A DNA stretch of 64,000 bases from Gonocerus acuteangulatus (GCA_946811695.1 OX328123.1:148075975-148139974), one strand, 5' to 3'. Numbered from the stretch's first letter, positions 34,360 to 46,289 are shown. The notes: generated from the sequence alone by a model not told the origin. A program made the numbers and translations.

Positions 34360-34500
34360 TCAATGGCCGTCATTTATAAGGCGTGAGTGCTCCGTTCCTA
34401 ATGTTGTGGGTTCGAGTTTCATTAGGAGTGGTAGCTTATATTTGGCAGAAAAAAAATTCTGCATTATTTTTGGTAACCTGTAGAACACCCATACTAAATA
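34360..34500 (+). mobile_element. SINE type 2, degenerate copy
   Basis: A TGTGGGTTCGAGTTTCATTA-type B-box region (~34405) is followed by AGTGGTAGCTTATATTTGGC and TTTTTGGTAACCTGTAGAAC, parallel to the type 2 SINE body. It is more diverged than the copies at 24.9 and 49.7 kb. Confidence 0.55.
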
Positions 34501-34504
34501 AGAA

Positions 34505-36755
34505 TGATACTTACTTATTAATTATGTTAAAATTTAATACTTAAACCGCCGACTGGTGTGCTATACCTAGAACTGCCAACACCGGTCTTTTTCACCGATG
34601 CTTTATTTATGTCTATTGTTTATAAGTGAGGAACTTTCTTTTATAATAAATAGAAGTTCTGAATTATAATTTCATTAACATTAGCTCAAATAAAAAAATG
34701 GCACTAATAAAAAAACAGTTAATTAATTTTTTTTTAATTAAAAAAGAATATTACTTAAGATTTGTATTGCTTACAAAACGCAATTTAGTCAGTCGAACCC
34801 ACACATTTTCACATTCTTCGTTGTTTTTTTTTAGCATTTTGAAGTTTTACACATACGCCTTTTTCTATTGTAATCTGCTCTTGTTGTTGTTAGTTTTGAT
34901 GAAGAAAAATCAAGTTCTTGGCTTGTACTTACATAGGTTTCTGCAAGCTCCTTACACATTTTTAAAATGAAATACCTTCTTTTTATATTGTTACGAGTTG
35001 TACCTTTATATATAATGTAATTAATGATTAGCGTAATTATTGATTAGCGCTAGGTCTATTTTATTGTAAAATACTTGGACTTGCCATCTTCTCGAGCATG
35101 CCTTTGTAGTGTACTTATTATTGGGCCATTCGATCTATCACATCCAAACCGTATTTGGTAGCAATATGAGATGGTTTCTTTTCAGAGCCACTTGGAACAT
35201 TTACAGTACGGTGTAATGTACTTAAGGTAATTAAATTTTTCGATAGCTACCCTTGATAGCCTGTAAGAGTGAAGTTATCATTTTTCATAGAGCTGTCCTT
35301 TACTTTTTTTTTTTTTTTTTTTTAAATAGTGTGCACTTCTTTCTTCATATGCTTTATATTACCTACGATAGTGATTCCTTTACTCAGAAACTGTTTTGCT
35401 AATTTCGACGTAGTAAGAAAAATTGTCAGAAGTATCTTGTTTTATAAAATGGTTCCATAAGTTGACAAACTACATTTTCTACGAGAGATTGTTATTTTGG
35501 ATGATCATTATGTTTACCTAAATATGAAAAACCATTCAATACATATTTTTATTTCATGTCAACAGCAAGCCAGAATTTTATTCCACAAATTTGTCTGGCT
35601 TATTTGGCATGCACTGTGTAAACCTGCCCTTGAATGTTTAGGGAAAACTGTTCGTCGATAGTGATACTTTCTCCTGGTGAATAGCAAATTAGACAATTTA
35701 TAATGAATTTATTCCAGATAAATTCCATTTATCAACAAATTGAAATTATGAACTTTCAATAAAAAAAATAATTCGATAAAACTGTGCACTTCACTGGCCG
35801 AGCAAACTTTGCGAAACAAAGAACAACAAAAACGAATCAGAACTCTCACTCGCAATGAACAGAGGTAATGTTGACGTTTTGAGAAACAAACAGAAACTAA
35901 ATCATAAACAAAGAGAGATCCAATACAGACGAAAACAGAAATATGTCCATACCCCTCGGAGGCCGGTCATGTTCTAGGGATGAAGTCTATTTAAAGGCCA
36001 TGGAACAAAGTTATTGTGGAGGCACTTCAGGTAGTCAAAATATGTAAGATTCTAGGCATAGTCAGAGTGTTTGCAATGTCTACAACTGATAATGACAATT
36101 TTATGAAACTATGAGTGTTAAATAAATAAATTTGTTTTATGTTGTAGGACTGTGCTTAAGTATAAAATGAAGAATTTTTATTCTTATTCAGGAAGAAATG
36201 TATGCAAAACTGATTAACAGGAGTTTGAGTGAGAATCTGACAAGGGGTTCCATAACACTTTTGGAGTTAAAAAGAGGCTAAAGATTTTGGATTTTATGTA
36301 TCGAGGTAGCATACCATTAAGAAAGAAGTAAAAAACTCTTACAGAAACAGAATGAAACAGAAATGGATAGCCCATACCATTTTAGGGTATTTCAATAACA
36401 ACCTTAAGCGTGTTGCGTTTAGAACATTTTGGAACAGAAACTTTTAATGTTTTGCTTGCAAACATAAATGAGCTCCGATTTTTTTTTCAAATATTAAATG
36501 TATATATAAATTTAACTAAATCTAAATCTGCAACATTTCTAAATTCTATCATCTGCAACATTGCAGTCTCCCAAGAAAGCAAGGCTGTTGGTGCTTAAAA
36601 GAGTCGTAATGCAAGTACCTGCAAGAGTGAAGACTCTATTTTCGAGACCTTCCAATATGATATCGAATAATTATGTACTAACAAGGGGAGCATACAGTGG
36701 TGGGGTCACCGATTTAGCCCATTTTTTCTGACGATTCTGCGTCGAAAGATATTCG
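34505..36755. other. No gene recognised
   Basis: AT-rich with a poly(T) tract at 35306-35324. The ORFs at 34698-34970 and 36410-36598 lack recognisable motifs. Confidence 0.5.
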
Positions 36756-36759
36756 GCAC

Positions 36760-37852
36760 GAGCGTCCAATGCACCCGTCCGGAGCTGAGAAATAAAATAA
36801 AATAGGTTGAAAATGCTTTATTTTATTTCTTAGCACAGTAGATAAAAGGGAAAATAAAATCGTTAAACAATAATTTACATTTCGTCAAATATATTAAAAA
36901 ATATGCCCACTTTTTCAAGTAAACTAGTATTATACATTTTTTTACACCAAAAATAATAGCAGATTTAATATCAGCACACCACCAAACCCTAATATGGTAA
37001 ATATCATCGAAAACAAAAAACGAAGAGACTAAAAATTTCTATGAGAAAAAGTAACGTGATGTTTTTAAATTCAATATCTCTTTTCGAAACAATCTGAATG
37101 TTACGTCTTTGGGCTCTTTCAAAAGAAAAACGACTCCTTTTTCATATCGTATAAATGACCATTGTATTATCTCGAAAGGTATTTTAAAAACATTGTTCTC
37201 AAAATAAACATAAAATGTAAACGTTTTTGCGAATAACGTCGATCCCAAAACACGTTGAAACACCCCCATTAGAAGAAAATCTGTCATTTTAGAGTCTTCA
37301 TCGAACCTCCAAATGTGGTTTGAATAGGAAAAATATTCTTTGAAGTATGGCAGGATTTTTTTAATGTTTAACAACATTATTAGGGTCCGTCTAACGTTTA
37401 CATTTGATTTTTATTTTGAGAACCATTTTTTACTAATACCTTTTGAGATATTACAATAGTCATTTATATGGTTAGAAAAAAGAGTCTTTTTTCTTTTGAA
37501 ACAACTCAAAGACGTAAAAATCAGATTATCTCAAGGCCAGATATTGATTTTTTTTTTCGATTATATTTTCTACATTAGGGTTTCGTGGTGTGCTGATATT
37601 AAATCTGGTATTATTTTTGGTGTAATAAAATGTATAATACTAGTTTACTTAAGAAAGTGAGCATATTTTTTAATTAATTTGACGAAATGTAAATTATTGT
37701 TTAACGATTGTATTTTTCCTTTTATCTAGTCTCTAAACCAAATAAATTGGTGAAAGACTAATGTCGATATCTTTTTTTAAACTCAAGAAATAAAATAAAG
37801 CATTTTCAACCTATTTCATTTTATTTCTCGGCTCCTAAGGCGCATTGGACGG
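36760..37852. mobile_element. Long foldback element, ~1.1 kb
   Basis: The arms (about 36760-37225 and 37390-37852) are imperfect inverted copies along their whole length. For example GAAATAAAATAAAATAGGTT at 36788 matches the complement at ~37805, and the block around AATAATTTACATTTCGTCAA at 36868 matches the complement at ~37690. About 165 bp in the centre are unpaired. No ORF longer than 112 codons, and none recognisable. It sits immediately upstream of a LINE tail fragment. Confidence 0.75.
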
Positions 37853-37877
37853 AGCGCCTTAGGAGCCGAGAAATAAA
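37820..37877. repeat. Perfect 24-bp hairpin at the foldback end
   Basis: Arms 37820-37843 and 37854-37877 are exactly complementary (core CTCCTAAGGCGC / GCGCCTTAGGAG) around a 10-nt loop. It occurs only at the right end of the foldback element; the left end has the diverged single form near 36760. Confidence 0.95.
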
Positions 37878-37879
37878 AA

Positions 37880-38130
37880 GTTTCGGGGAGCCGGAAAAAA
37901 TATGGTCAAGATCGGTAACCTTTTTTCTAAAGAACCACTCCCAATCTGTGAATCATGTAACGTTCAAGTAACAGTGAAACATTTACTTACAGAATGCCGA
38001 ATACATCAGACAATTAGAGAAGAGCTAATGTTATCAGACATCATGGATGAAATACTTGGCGATGATGCTGATAACGTTAGAAAGCTATTAAACTTTATAG
38101 ACAAAACGGAATTAATAAATAAAATCTAAA
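37880..38130 (+). mobile_element. LINE C-terminal knuckle fragment
   Basis: The open frame 37902-38129 carries CESCNVQVTVKHLLTEC, the C-terminal CCHC-type knuckle seen in the RNase H LINEs here (compare CRQCNLPLAVKHILTEC at 5.6 kb). It then ends normally with a LLNFIDKTELINKI tail and stop. It is a separate subfamily from the other copies. The RNase H part is missing, presumably lost or displaced by the foldback element to its left. Confidence 0.75.
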
Positions 38131-38157
38131 GACATAAGATTAATTAAAAAGCAGGAT

Positions 38158-38198
<41 letters not shown>
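38158..38198. repeat. (GT)n microsatellite
   Basis: About 20 GT units directly after the LINE fragment. Confidence 0.95.
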
Positions 38199-38199
<1 letters not shown>

Positions 38200-38204
<5 letters not shown>

Positions 38205-38550
38205 TGTGTTTGAGAATATGTGAGTGAGGTTGCATGGATATGGGTTGGTATATGTGTATGGGTGGGTGCATATGTCTGTGTGTGTGCCCGCTTGTGTGTG
38301 AGTGCGTTTATTTACATTTGTTCTGTGTACAGAAATGCAAATAAATATGGCATGGAAAATATACTGCAAGTAATATAAGTAAGGAAAAAATGCCAGGATC
38401 AATGATAAATAATGACAATGATAAGTAATTCAATAAAAAACAAAAGCTGACTCAATAAATTATTAAATTCAAAAGAAATGAGAAACAAATTTCACCTCCA
38501 AAAATAATGAAAGTTTCATTCAAAGGTGTTCATGGCCCTAAGGTTGACAC
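38200..38550. other. No gene recognised
   Basis: Degenerate GT-rich to about 38320, then AT-rich. Confidence 0.5.
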
Positions 38551-38552
38551 GC

Positions 38553-38618
<66 letters not shown>
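38553..38618. repeat. Long poly(A) run
   Basis: An uninterrupted ~65-nt A run followed by T-rich sequence, just upstream of the 5'-truncated LINE copy. It may be the tail of another retroelement or an assembly artefact. Confidence 0.85.
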
Positions 38619-38621
<3 letters not shown>

Positions 38622-38639
38622 AAATTTTTTTTTTTGGCT

Positions 38640-40415
38640 AATCCTCTATCGACCGTTCATTCTCAATGCAAAAATATAACTCCAGATGGGACGTAAAACG
38701 CACAAAACTTGCTGAATTTTGAATAAAATAAATTAGGTAGATAGACAACGAAAAATTACATTGTTTTAACCTTATAACGGGGTTCAGGTTTTCCAATGAA
38801 AAGTCTAGATTTATTGTGTTCACAAAGAAAAGCTGTGAAGATCATAACCTCATTTTACTCAACTCTGCTATACAAAACACCGACAACATCAAAATTCTAG
38901 GGCCCCCACTTAAAAGATCTTGTTCTTAGACACAAGAGATCACTGAATCTGCTAAGAATTCTAAGTAACACTAAGTGGGGAGCGGACAGTCTCTGTATGC
39001 TCAAGTTTTACCGTGCCTATACCAGGTCATTACTGGATTACGGCTGTGTGCCATACTCATTGGCCCGGGACAGTGCTCTTAAAATGTTAGACCCTATCCA
39101 CAATACAGGACTTCGCTTGGCAACGGGAGCGATCAGGTATATTCCGATAAGCAGTACTTATCTAGAAGAAGGTGATCTTCCATTAGCATACAGAAGGAAG
39201 ACGTTATGCATAAAACACGTCCTAAAACCTAAACGTTTGAATTTCGCCTGCACGAATATGATACTCAATAACCCTTTCAACAATAATATATGCAATAGTG
39301 TACTAGACCAAGACCTCTCATTGTCACATACCTACTACCAATACATCATTACTTACCAACACATTACGCGAATTACCTCCTTTGCAAATACGAAATTTAA
39401 CAATAGACACAACATTGACGAACTACAAAAAATCCGACGAGACATCAAGACACGTTTACAAGTCATGTTTCAAAGAATTACTTAACGGGAACCCTGACAG
39501 CCTCTTTAGATACAGTGATGGCATTTGGACTGAGGTAGGAACTGTTTCTGCTGCAATAATCGGAGGAAAGGTTTTCCAACAGAAACTAGCAACAGTAGCT
39601 AGTTCATATTCTGCTGAGCTGCAGGCAATGTTATTAGCTTTGAGCAATATAAAGGACACTCAAAAGGAAAAAAAGTGAGTTTTTTTACTACGACACTTTG
39701 AACTCACTAAAAACGATACATAATACAGTCAATGACAACCAAAATTTTAAATGAAATTATTCGCTTCCAAAATTTAAACAAACACGTAACACTGATATGG
39801 CTACCGGGGTATGTCGACATTATACAAAGCACAGACGTTGACATACAAGCCAAATTAGCAACCACACTATAGAACATAACAACAGGTGAAAACAACTTAC
39901 GACGACCTAACGACATATTATAGCAACCAAATACTTATTCAGTGGCAGACAGCATGGCACAACACTAACGACAATAAACTACGACAGATTAAACAAACAG
40001 TGGCAGAATGGCCATCCAGCAGAAGAGGAAACCGGAGAGAAGAGGTAGTTTTAACTCGACTCCGAATTGGCCATTCTACACCTAATGACTAAACAGGACG
40101 CACCAACATGTAGACAATGTAACCAACTCCTAACTATAAGATATATACTTACAGACTGTAGAGGAAGAAACAATTACATACGCCCATTGACCTTACAGAA
40201 CTCTTGACCGATGGTAGCCATTATTTGAAACAGATATTTAAGCATTTACAGACTACACAAATTATATCACAAAATTTAACGAGCTCATGAAAATGTTTAC
40301 TCTTTCATTTATATTTATAACTTCCTTATTTTTATTTATGTTTATATTTTTGGCTTTTAAATGTATTTGCTACTATTTCTGAAATTATATCTATTTCCTT
40401 TATGTTATGATTACC
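38640..40415 (+). mobile_element. RNase H-bearing LINE, 3' half, copy 2
   Basis: From about 38896 to 40415 it matches 20668-22247 almost exactly. It extends further 5' into the RT palm: GFRFSNEKSRFIVFTKK (~38770) and DNIKILG (~38885), absent from copy 1. It has a ~29-bp deletion after ATTCTAGGG relative to copy 1. The RT connection frame 38997-39485 is open (162 codons). RNase H pieces follow: YSAELQAMLLAL (~39607), WLPGYVDI (~39797), RREEVVLTRLRIGHS. The segment before the knuckle is shortened by deletion near 40075. The tail ends near 40415, after which Penelope-like sequence begins. Confidence 0.9.
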
Positions 40416-40434
40416 TATTATAATTTATTTATTA

Positions 40435-41412
40435 ATATTATCTGTGATGTATGCAGCGTTATTTGTGGAGTTCTCGATTTCGTAGAAGGTAGAAAATAAT
40501 GTCTCTCCACTGTTTTTCAAAGTATTTATTAGCAAAAGCTTTTCGAGAACATGGTTCTCATCGTCAGTGCATCTACAATTTTCACAAAAACACGCATATA
40601 TTAATTACAGAAATATTTATAAGTATTCTTATTACTAAAGCTATGACAAATAATGTTACCTATTACTCCACCGGTATTACTGCTAACCGCCTCTCCGAAC
40701 AGGTGTGAGGTAATGAGACTATTCCGGGTGAGCAGAGTATATATATTGACGTTGGATATTGGAGATCACAAGAATCAAGGTTGTTGAACCAGAGACCCCT
40801 GAACTTTCTGTTGGAGACAGTGTATGGGGAAGGATTATGTCGGGTTATTTGATGTCATGTTTGTGAAGGGGTAGTCAGTCTGAAGGTGTCAGAGTAAGGG
40901 ATGACAGGTCTGTCAGGTGGTGGGTCCGAGGGATGGCGTCTTTTGTTGGGATATGAAAATTTTCCTAAGGTCTGATGTTGGGAAGTTTATTTGTTCGTTT
41001 AGTAATAAATCTTTATTACGGTGAATGGCCTTTTCTATTTCTAGCATTTCATGATAATTGGATTTTTTAGAATAACTTATGTTTTTTAAAATTTTGATTC
41101 CCGTTTGTGTGTTAAATTGGTGTGCTGTATTTTTTATGTGTTCTGCAAAATTTGAGTGAATGTTGTGGTTGTGTATAGCTTTAACGTGTTCGTCTATTCT
41201 TTGTGAGAACTTGCGATATGTTCTCCCAATGTAAATTTTTTTGCATGAGCATTCTAATTGGTAGATTCCACTTTTATCAAATTCTTTTATTTCATCTTTA
41301 GTGTGTGATAATGACTTTTTGGTATTAAATGTATTCTTAAAGGAAACTTTGGCTGTGTCTTTCAAAATGTTTTTTAATTTTTCGGAAATTGGTCCTAAAT
41401 ATGGTATCCGAA
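40435..41412 (-). mobile_element. Penelope-like element, 3' end with endonuclease
   Basis: Read leftwards from 41412: a short linker (IPYLGPISEKLKNIL), a complete GIY-YIG endonuclease domain, a stop near 40913, and ~480 bases of 3' region holding a hammerhead-like motif (40540-40567). The reverse transcriptase is missing. At 41412 the sequence turns back on itself (see 41325-41470). Its last ~600 bases are nearly identical to 2468-3068. Confidence 0.88.
40913..41365 (-). pseudogene. GIY-YIG endonuclease domain of a Penelope-like element
   Basis: A 150-residue open frame, the C-terminal part of the single Penelope-like ORF (RT plus endonuclease). SGIYQLECSCKKIYIGRTYR (residues 32-51) contains both halves of the GIY-YIG motif, with the CxC pair typical of this family just before YIG. 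The conserved Arg follows in FSQRIDEH (~53-60), then an alpha-helical His-rich segment, and EMLEIEKAIHRNKDLLLNEQ (~105-124) supplies the catalytic Glu and the conserved NEQ. The domain nicks target DNA for reverse transcription. It looks intact in sequence, but the upstream reverse transcriptase is absent, so it is not a functional element. Coding similarity continues to 41412, beyond the first Met. Confidence 0.88.
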
Positions 41413-41470
41413 AAATTAAAAAACATTTTGAAAGACACAGCCAAAGTTTCCTTTAAGAATACATTTAATA
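41325..41470. repeat. Perfect ~60-bp inverted repeat at Penelope-like junction
   Basis: Sequence 41325-41385 (minus-strand coding for KNILKDTAKVSFKNTF) is exactly repeated in the opposite orientation at 41406-41466, with ~20 nt between. The plus-strand arm then continues as a different 3' extension (ILILSFCSKL...) to about 41545. Such head-to-head partial copies are a known product of Penelope-like insertion. Confidence 0.9.
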
Positions 41471-41559
41471 CGATATTAATATTATCATTTTGTTCAAAGC
41501 TGGCGATACCATGTAGACTTAATAATTTGCTAGTCACCTTCGTTGCGATCCAGCAATAA

Positions 41560-42755
41560 ATAAATAAATAAAAATAAAAAAACAACCTTTTAAAATAGTT
41601 GAAGACAATTTAAATAAACACGGAAAACTGGCAGAAAATACTGTGTATTTTTATGTAAATATTAAATCATTTTTTTTCCTGCCTATATTGTCTAAAACTT
41701 CGACATTTCCTGTGGCCACTCAATCGCGTTGTGATATTGACGACGCAATGAATTTTTCTCCTGTTGGTTTCTCTATTATCTTAAGACTAAATTTTCTTCT
41801 GGAATCTTCATAGCACCAAACTGATGAGGAACACGATGTTCGATGAGAGTATATAGAGTTGAAGAAAACGCCCGAACCTGCTCTTTAGAAATATCTTGAG
41901 GACAAAGGTGCCTTGAGGGGGGGGGGGGGTGAACTCGAGAGCCAAGACAATTTTCCCCCCCAGCGAACTCTCTGAATACCCCAAGTGACCAGCTCTCCAA
42001 ACCCCCCCCCCCTACCCAGCGATCTGGTGAATTTCAATCCCCTATCCTTTCGTGCCATATACAGGACCTTGTGATTATCATTTGCACCTCTCGTCTCCTC
42101 CTATAGAAAGTTGTGTCCTATCCTGGGAGATGTCCTAACCACTTCTTCGGGTGACTGGTCTCAGAAGGATGACCTCTCCAAGACCTGGCCTGCAGAGGTC
42201 TTGCAGTGTCTTTTAATCTGCACCCCTATGGAGACATAAGCCTCTTATATTGCATCATGAACGTTTTTTTATTAAAACCATACACCGTTGCGCCCGCTCT
42301 GGAGCGGACTGACAAAAACGTAAGGGTGTTTTTTTAATAATATATATACTGGTAGATCCTCGCTTTCGCCAGTTATTAATACATTATGATTAACTTACTC
42401 CTGCCCCCTCTATTACCTATAAACCCACTAATGAGTAAAGAGACGGAAAAAATAACGTAAACTCCACAGTCAAATGAATTACGCGTGACCCGCCCAACGC
42501 TATCCGCAAATTGGTATTTTACAATTTTTAAACGTATGTACAATCAGTAAATTTCATTAAAACGTAAGGACGACCCATTGGATGAAGAGAGGGTAAAATG
42601 AAGATATTATGGCCACACTTATCACGATAAACATACTTACACATAAAAGCGATGGTCCCCGAATGAACTAGATGAGTTTTTTCTTCAACTGATCGTAATC
42701 CAGCCTGTGCTTTTTAGACATAGCTTTATCGCAATTGCCTTCCTATGTATTTTAC
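41560..42755. other. No gene recognised
   Basis: Mixed composition with G-runs (~41919-41930) and C-runs (~42002-42011). Nothing identifiable; 42345-42415 resembles the first bases of the window. Confidence 0.5.
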
Positions 42756-42759
42756 AAAA

Positions 42760-42970
42760 ACAATTTTGATCTAATCAGGTACCAACAATTTGAGTCAAGA
42801 TCAATTTTATTATTATGTAGAATTCGCCTACCCGAAAATTGTTTTTTTGGCACTATTCACGCAAACAATGTTTGTGTTTATTGGCATGTAGATACAGTTT
42901 GTGTATGCCATTTTACTTAGGGAAACGAATTACTAATTTTTAAGGTGATATCTGTAACCTTTTTCGATAA
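42760..42970 (+). mobile_element. Family A dispersed repeat, strongly decayed fragment
   Basis: AGAATTCGCCTACCCGAAAA and GGGAAACGAATTACTAATTT, followed by GGTGATATCTGTAACC, parallel the family A interior (AGAATCCGCCCACTGGAAGA ... GGAAAACGAATGAAACCATT ... GCGATATC). Confidence 0.4.
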
Positions 42971-43184
42971 AAGTATATAATACCAGTTCTCCGGGCCTCC
43001 GGGTTTACCGGGTAATTACGGGCATCTGTCCACAAAAACTTCAGGAGCCCATTAATCCCCCCGCCCTCTCAATTAGCATTACTAAGAACTATTAATGGAA
43101 TTATTTAAAACTAGCATTTCACAATTATATACAATTAAATACATTAATAATTGAACGGAGGACCCAAAAGGCTTAGTAATTTCT

Positions 43185-43345
43185 CCCCGTGTTCTAGTGG
43201 CTAGCGCCTTAGATTCATAAGCGGGAGATGTGGGTTCGATGCCCACCGGCGCGCAAATTATAATGCGATTGAAAAAATCATTTATATGCCCCCTAAGACC
43301 AATTTTACTCCATCCGCCCCTAGGGGAGGCCTTGTCCGCCACTGC
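43185..43345 (+). mobile_element. tRNA-derived SINE, type 3
   Basis: GTTCTAGTGGCTAGCGCCTT resembles an A-box region and GTGGGTTCGATGCCCACCGG contains a good B box (~43230-43249). The segment after the tRNA-like head (GCGCGCAAATTATAATG...) does not pair with the start, so it is not a tRNA gene. Related to type 2 through the B box only. Confidence 0.6.
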
Positions 43346-43349
43346 AAGT

Positions 43350-43540
43350 ATTCAGTACACAATGGCGCCTAAGTCTCACTTAGTTTCAAGATTTTATAAG
43401 AGCTGGCGATTAAGGATTTTACAAAATACTTAGTACACGTATATAGGGGTAGGACGTTATGGACATGTTCTAAGATGACGATATTCCTGATAGTCCGGAC
43501 TTCTTGTTATTGCACGTAGCAGTAAACTCACTTTTGCAGC
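43350..43540. other. No gene recognised
   Basis: Short unassigned section before the minisatellite. Confidence 0.4.
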
Positions 43541-43544
43541 GCCC

Positions 43545-44175
43545 TATACCGAATATGCTTATACATCCAAATCCGAACATGCTTATGTGTCCTACACGTA
43601 ACATGTTTATGCACCTTACACCGAATATGCTTATGCGTCCAAATCCGAACATGCTTATGCGTCCTACACCGAACATGCTTATGTGCCCTACACTGAGCAT
43701 TCTTATGTGCCCTACACCGCACATACATATGCGCCCAACACTGAAAATGCTAATCTACCCAGCACCCAACATACATATGCCCCCAACACCGAGCATGCTT
43801 ATGCGCCCTACACCGAACATGCTTATGCATCCTAAGCCAAAGAGACTGATGTGTCCTACACCGATCTTGCTGAAGCCTCCTACACCGTACATATTTATGC
43901 GACCAACACCGAACAGGGTTATGCGCCCTACACCGAACGTGATTACGCGCCCTACACCGAACAGGGTTATGCGCCCTACACCAAATATTATTATGCACCC
44001 TAAACCAAACATGCTTATGCCCCCTACACCGAACAAGGTTTTGCGCCCTACGCCATACATACCTATTCGACCAACACCGAACATGCTAATGCGCCCTACA
44101 GCGAACATCCTTATGCACCCGACACTGAGCATACTTATGCACCCTACACCGGTTATGTTTCCTACACCGAACCAG
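43545..44175. repeat. 24-bp minisatellite with long artificial open frames
   Basis: About 26 units of GAACATGCTTATGCGCCC plus TACACC. Because 24 is a multiple of three and the unit has no stop in three frames, one plus-strand frame stays open from 43504 to 44199 (231 codons, MLMRPTPN repeats), and two minus-strand frames are open over much of it. Substitutions fall without codon-position preference that I can see, so I treat it as a non-coding minisatellite. A coding origin is not excluded. Confidence 0.85.
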
Positions 44176-44199
44176 CCCGTAGATCTAATTAGTAGTTAA

Positions 44200-44845
44200 T
44201 ATCTGTGAAAGAATTCTTTTCAATTTTTAATTTATGCCAACACAAAACCTACTACCATTGGCGTACATAAGGGGGGGGGGGGGTACGCAAGTACCTACTT
44301 CTATATTAGAGAGCAACTGATGAGAAATGAGTGCCCTACTGTAATGTATATATTTGGTAGAAGAGAAGATGGTAATTGTGACGAGTGACAGCGACATTTG
44401 ACAAGTCCTAAGTCCACGGAACATTAATGCCGGGGCTATTTGTCGAGGAGCTTGGTTAAGCCAGAACCTAGTACCCTTGTCACTCCACATTATCACTCCT
44501 GTCTTGTTCTCTTCATCGCCTGCTGTGTGCTTCCCAAGGGTATCCCAACCTAGGTAGTGAAAGTCATGGAAGCAACCAGCAGGTCTCAAAATATAAATTT
44601 ATTGCAATCAAATAAATTGGAAATAGTCTGAGATTTCAATAACATGAGTGTGGGTACTTTAGTACAATTAATTTGAAATTTAATGCGACAATAGATTTTT
44701 TTTTGTAGAAAAAAAGAAAGATTTTCAAGAATATATCTTCCTTACGCAAAGTGTGAAGATGTTCATTACGTGGCTCATATGTCACGTCAAGGAATTAATG
44801 ACTAGCACATTTGACGTTCGGTCGACGAAAAAGTCATTCGAACAC
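44200..44845. other. No gene recognised
   Basis: A G-run lies at 44271-44283. The minus ORF 44227-44589 has no recognisable motif. Confidence 0.5.
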
Positions 44846-44850
44846 GTGCG

Positions 44851-45180
<330 letters not shown>

Positions 45181-45199
45181 ATATTTGTCAAATACCACT

Positions 45200-45870
45200 C
45201 ACTCACTCATTGAGTCACTCACTGACCTATCATCGCCCAGCCCAAGCCGCTCGACAGAAAATTTTGAAATTTTGCATGGACACTCCCTATATAACGTAGG
45301 CACTCACTAAGAAAGGATTTTTTGATATTCGAATTTTTAAGTATTTTTAGAGGGGTTTAAAGTTTGAGTTGGTTAGAGCATGCAAGCCTAGGCAGCAAGC
45401 GTTGCTAGGACGATAACAGAACAGCTGTTACCGTACATTATCTATTTCATAGTATTATTTTTAATTGAGGTTAATTTCCACTATGATGGCAGTCCTTGAT
45501 TTACTAGAAATAAACTGTCACTCATAGAGTTTTAATTGCGTTTCTTTTCTCCCTGTTCCCGTCAGATAGGCTTGCCATATTTTTGGAGAGTTAAACCGAG
45601 ACACATTAATATGGGATGGGCATACCAGGGGGGGGGGGGGGGGGTTGGGAATAAAAATAGTACAAATTATAAGCAAAATGGTGAGTTTTAAGCCTAGCAA
45701 GTAACGGGAAGGGGGGATATATTGTACAAAAAGAAGACTTGGGCCCTAATGAAAATTTTTTCGAAGCCATAGGTCCTGAAAGTGTTAAGCGTCCAAAAAG
45801 GTAATCGAATGGTCCTAAGCTCATTCAGTGGTATTCATTAAATTAATCACATATTTTCACTGCACTACGC
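45200..45870. other. No gene recognised
   Basis: A G-run lies at 45628-45643. No motif in the ORFs at 45518-45824. Confidence 0.5.
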
Positions 45871-45877
45871 GTTCACT

Positions 45878-45975
45878 ACTGACGAGCCGCGGCTAGATCG
45901 GTTCTATCGGGTTAAGTACAAAACTGAAGTCGGGCCTGGTCGATCAACCTATATCGGGGGAGCAATACTGATCTA
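45878..45975 (+). pseudogene. Possible 5S rRNA-derived sequence
   Basis: GGGTTAAGTACAAAACTGAA then GTCGGGCCTGGTCGATCAA then CCTATATCGGGGGAGC follows the order of the 5S rRNA internal promoter (TTAAGCAAC...GTCGGGCCTGGTTAGTAC...TTGGATGGGTGACC), with many changes. It may be a 5S pseudogene or the head of a 5S-derived SINE. The match is partial and by eye. Confidence 0.35.
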
Positions 45976-46045
45976 ATGTACGTGCAGCCTTAGGAATAAA
46001 ACAATTTATGTTTATTTTTTTTTTATTAACATAGAAAAATTATTT

Positions 46046-46283
46046 CGGGGAAATCTGTGTTTAGTTAAGCACTTCTCATGGGCTTGGTCCACAGCATTTC
46101 TAAAGACGGTTTCTGGAAGAGGAGTCCTGGAAGGATGGTTTGATATTCTCTTATTCCTAACTGGGGAAAGGAGGTTCTGGAGAACTAGGCCGAATTTCAG
46201 ATTAGCGTCGTCTGGAGTGACATCGGCCCAGTGTAGGACTTTGCCATTCCATTAAGGATGAAAGAGTTCCCTTGCTTGTCAGC
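46046..46283 (-). CDS. Unrecognised open segment, possible coding remnant
   Basis: The minus-strand frame is open for about 69 codons after the stop near 46254. It includes KVLHWADVTPDDANLKFGLV, then LQNLLSPVRNKRISNHPSRT and PLPETVFRNAVDQAHEKCLT. Codon use and residue mix look protein-like, unlike the surrounding AT-rich DNA, and the local G+C is higher. I do not recognise the family. There is no obvious start codon, and it has no intact neighbours. It could be a host exon fragment or a transposon-encoded piece. Confidence 0.3.
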
Positions 46284-46289
46284 TGTCCG

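Noticed and set aside
37039..37377. 112-codon minus ORF
   Set aside because: It covers part of one arm and the centre of the foldback element; no recognisable motif, and the complementary arm does not preserve it.
41337..41585. 82-codon minus ORF overlapping the endonuclease
   Set aside because: It is an out-of-frame reading across the inverted-repeat junction of the Penelope-like copy.
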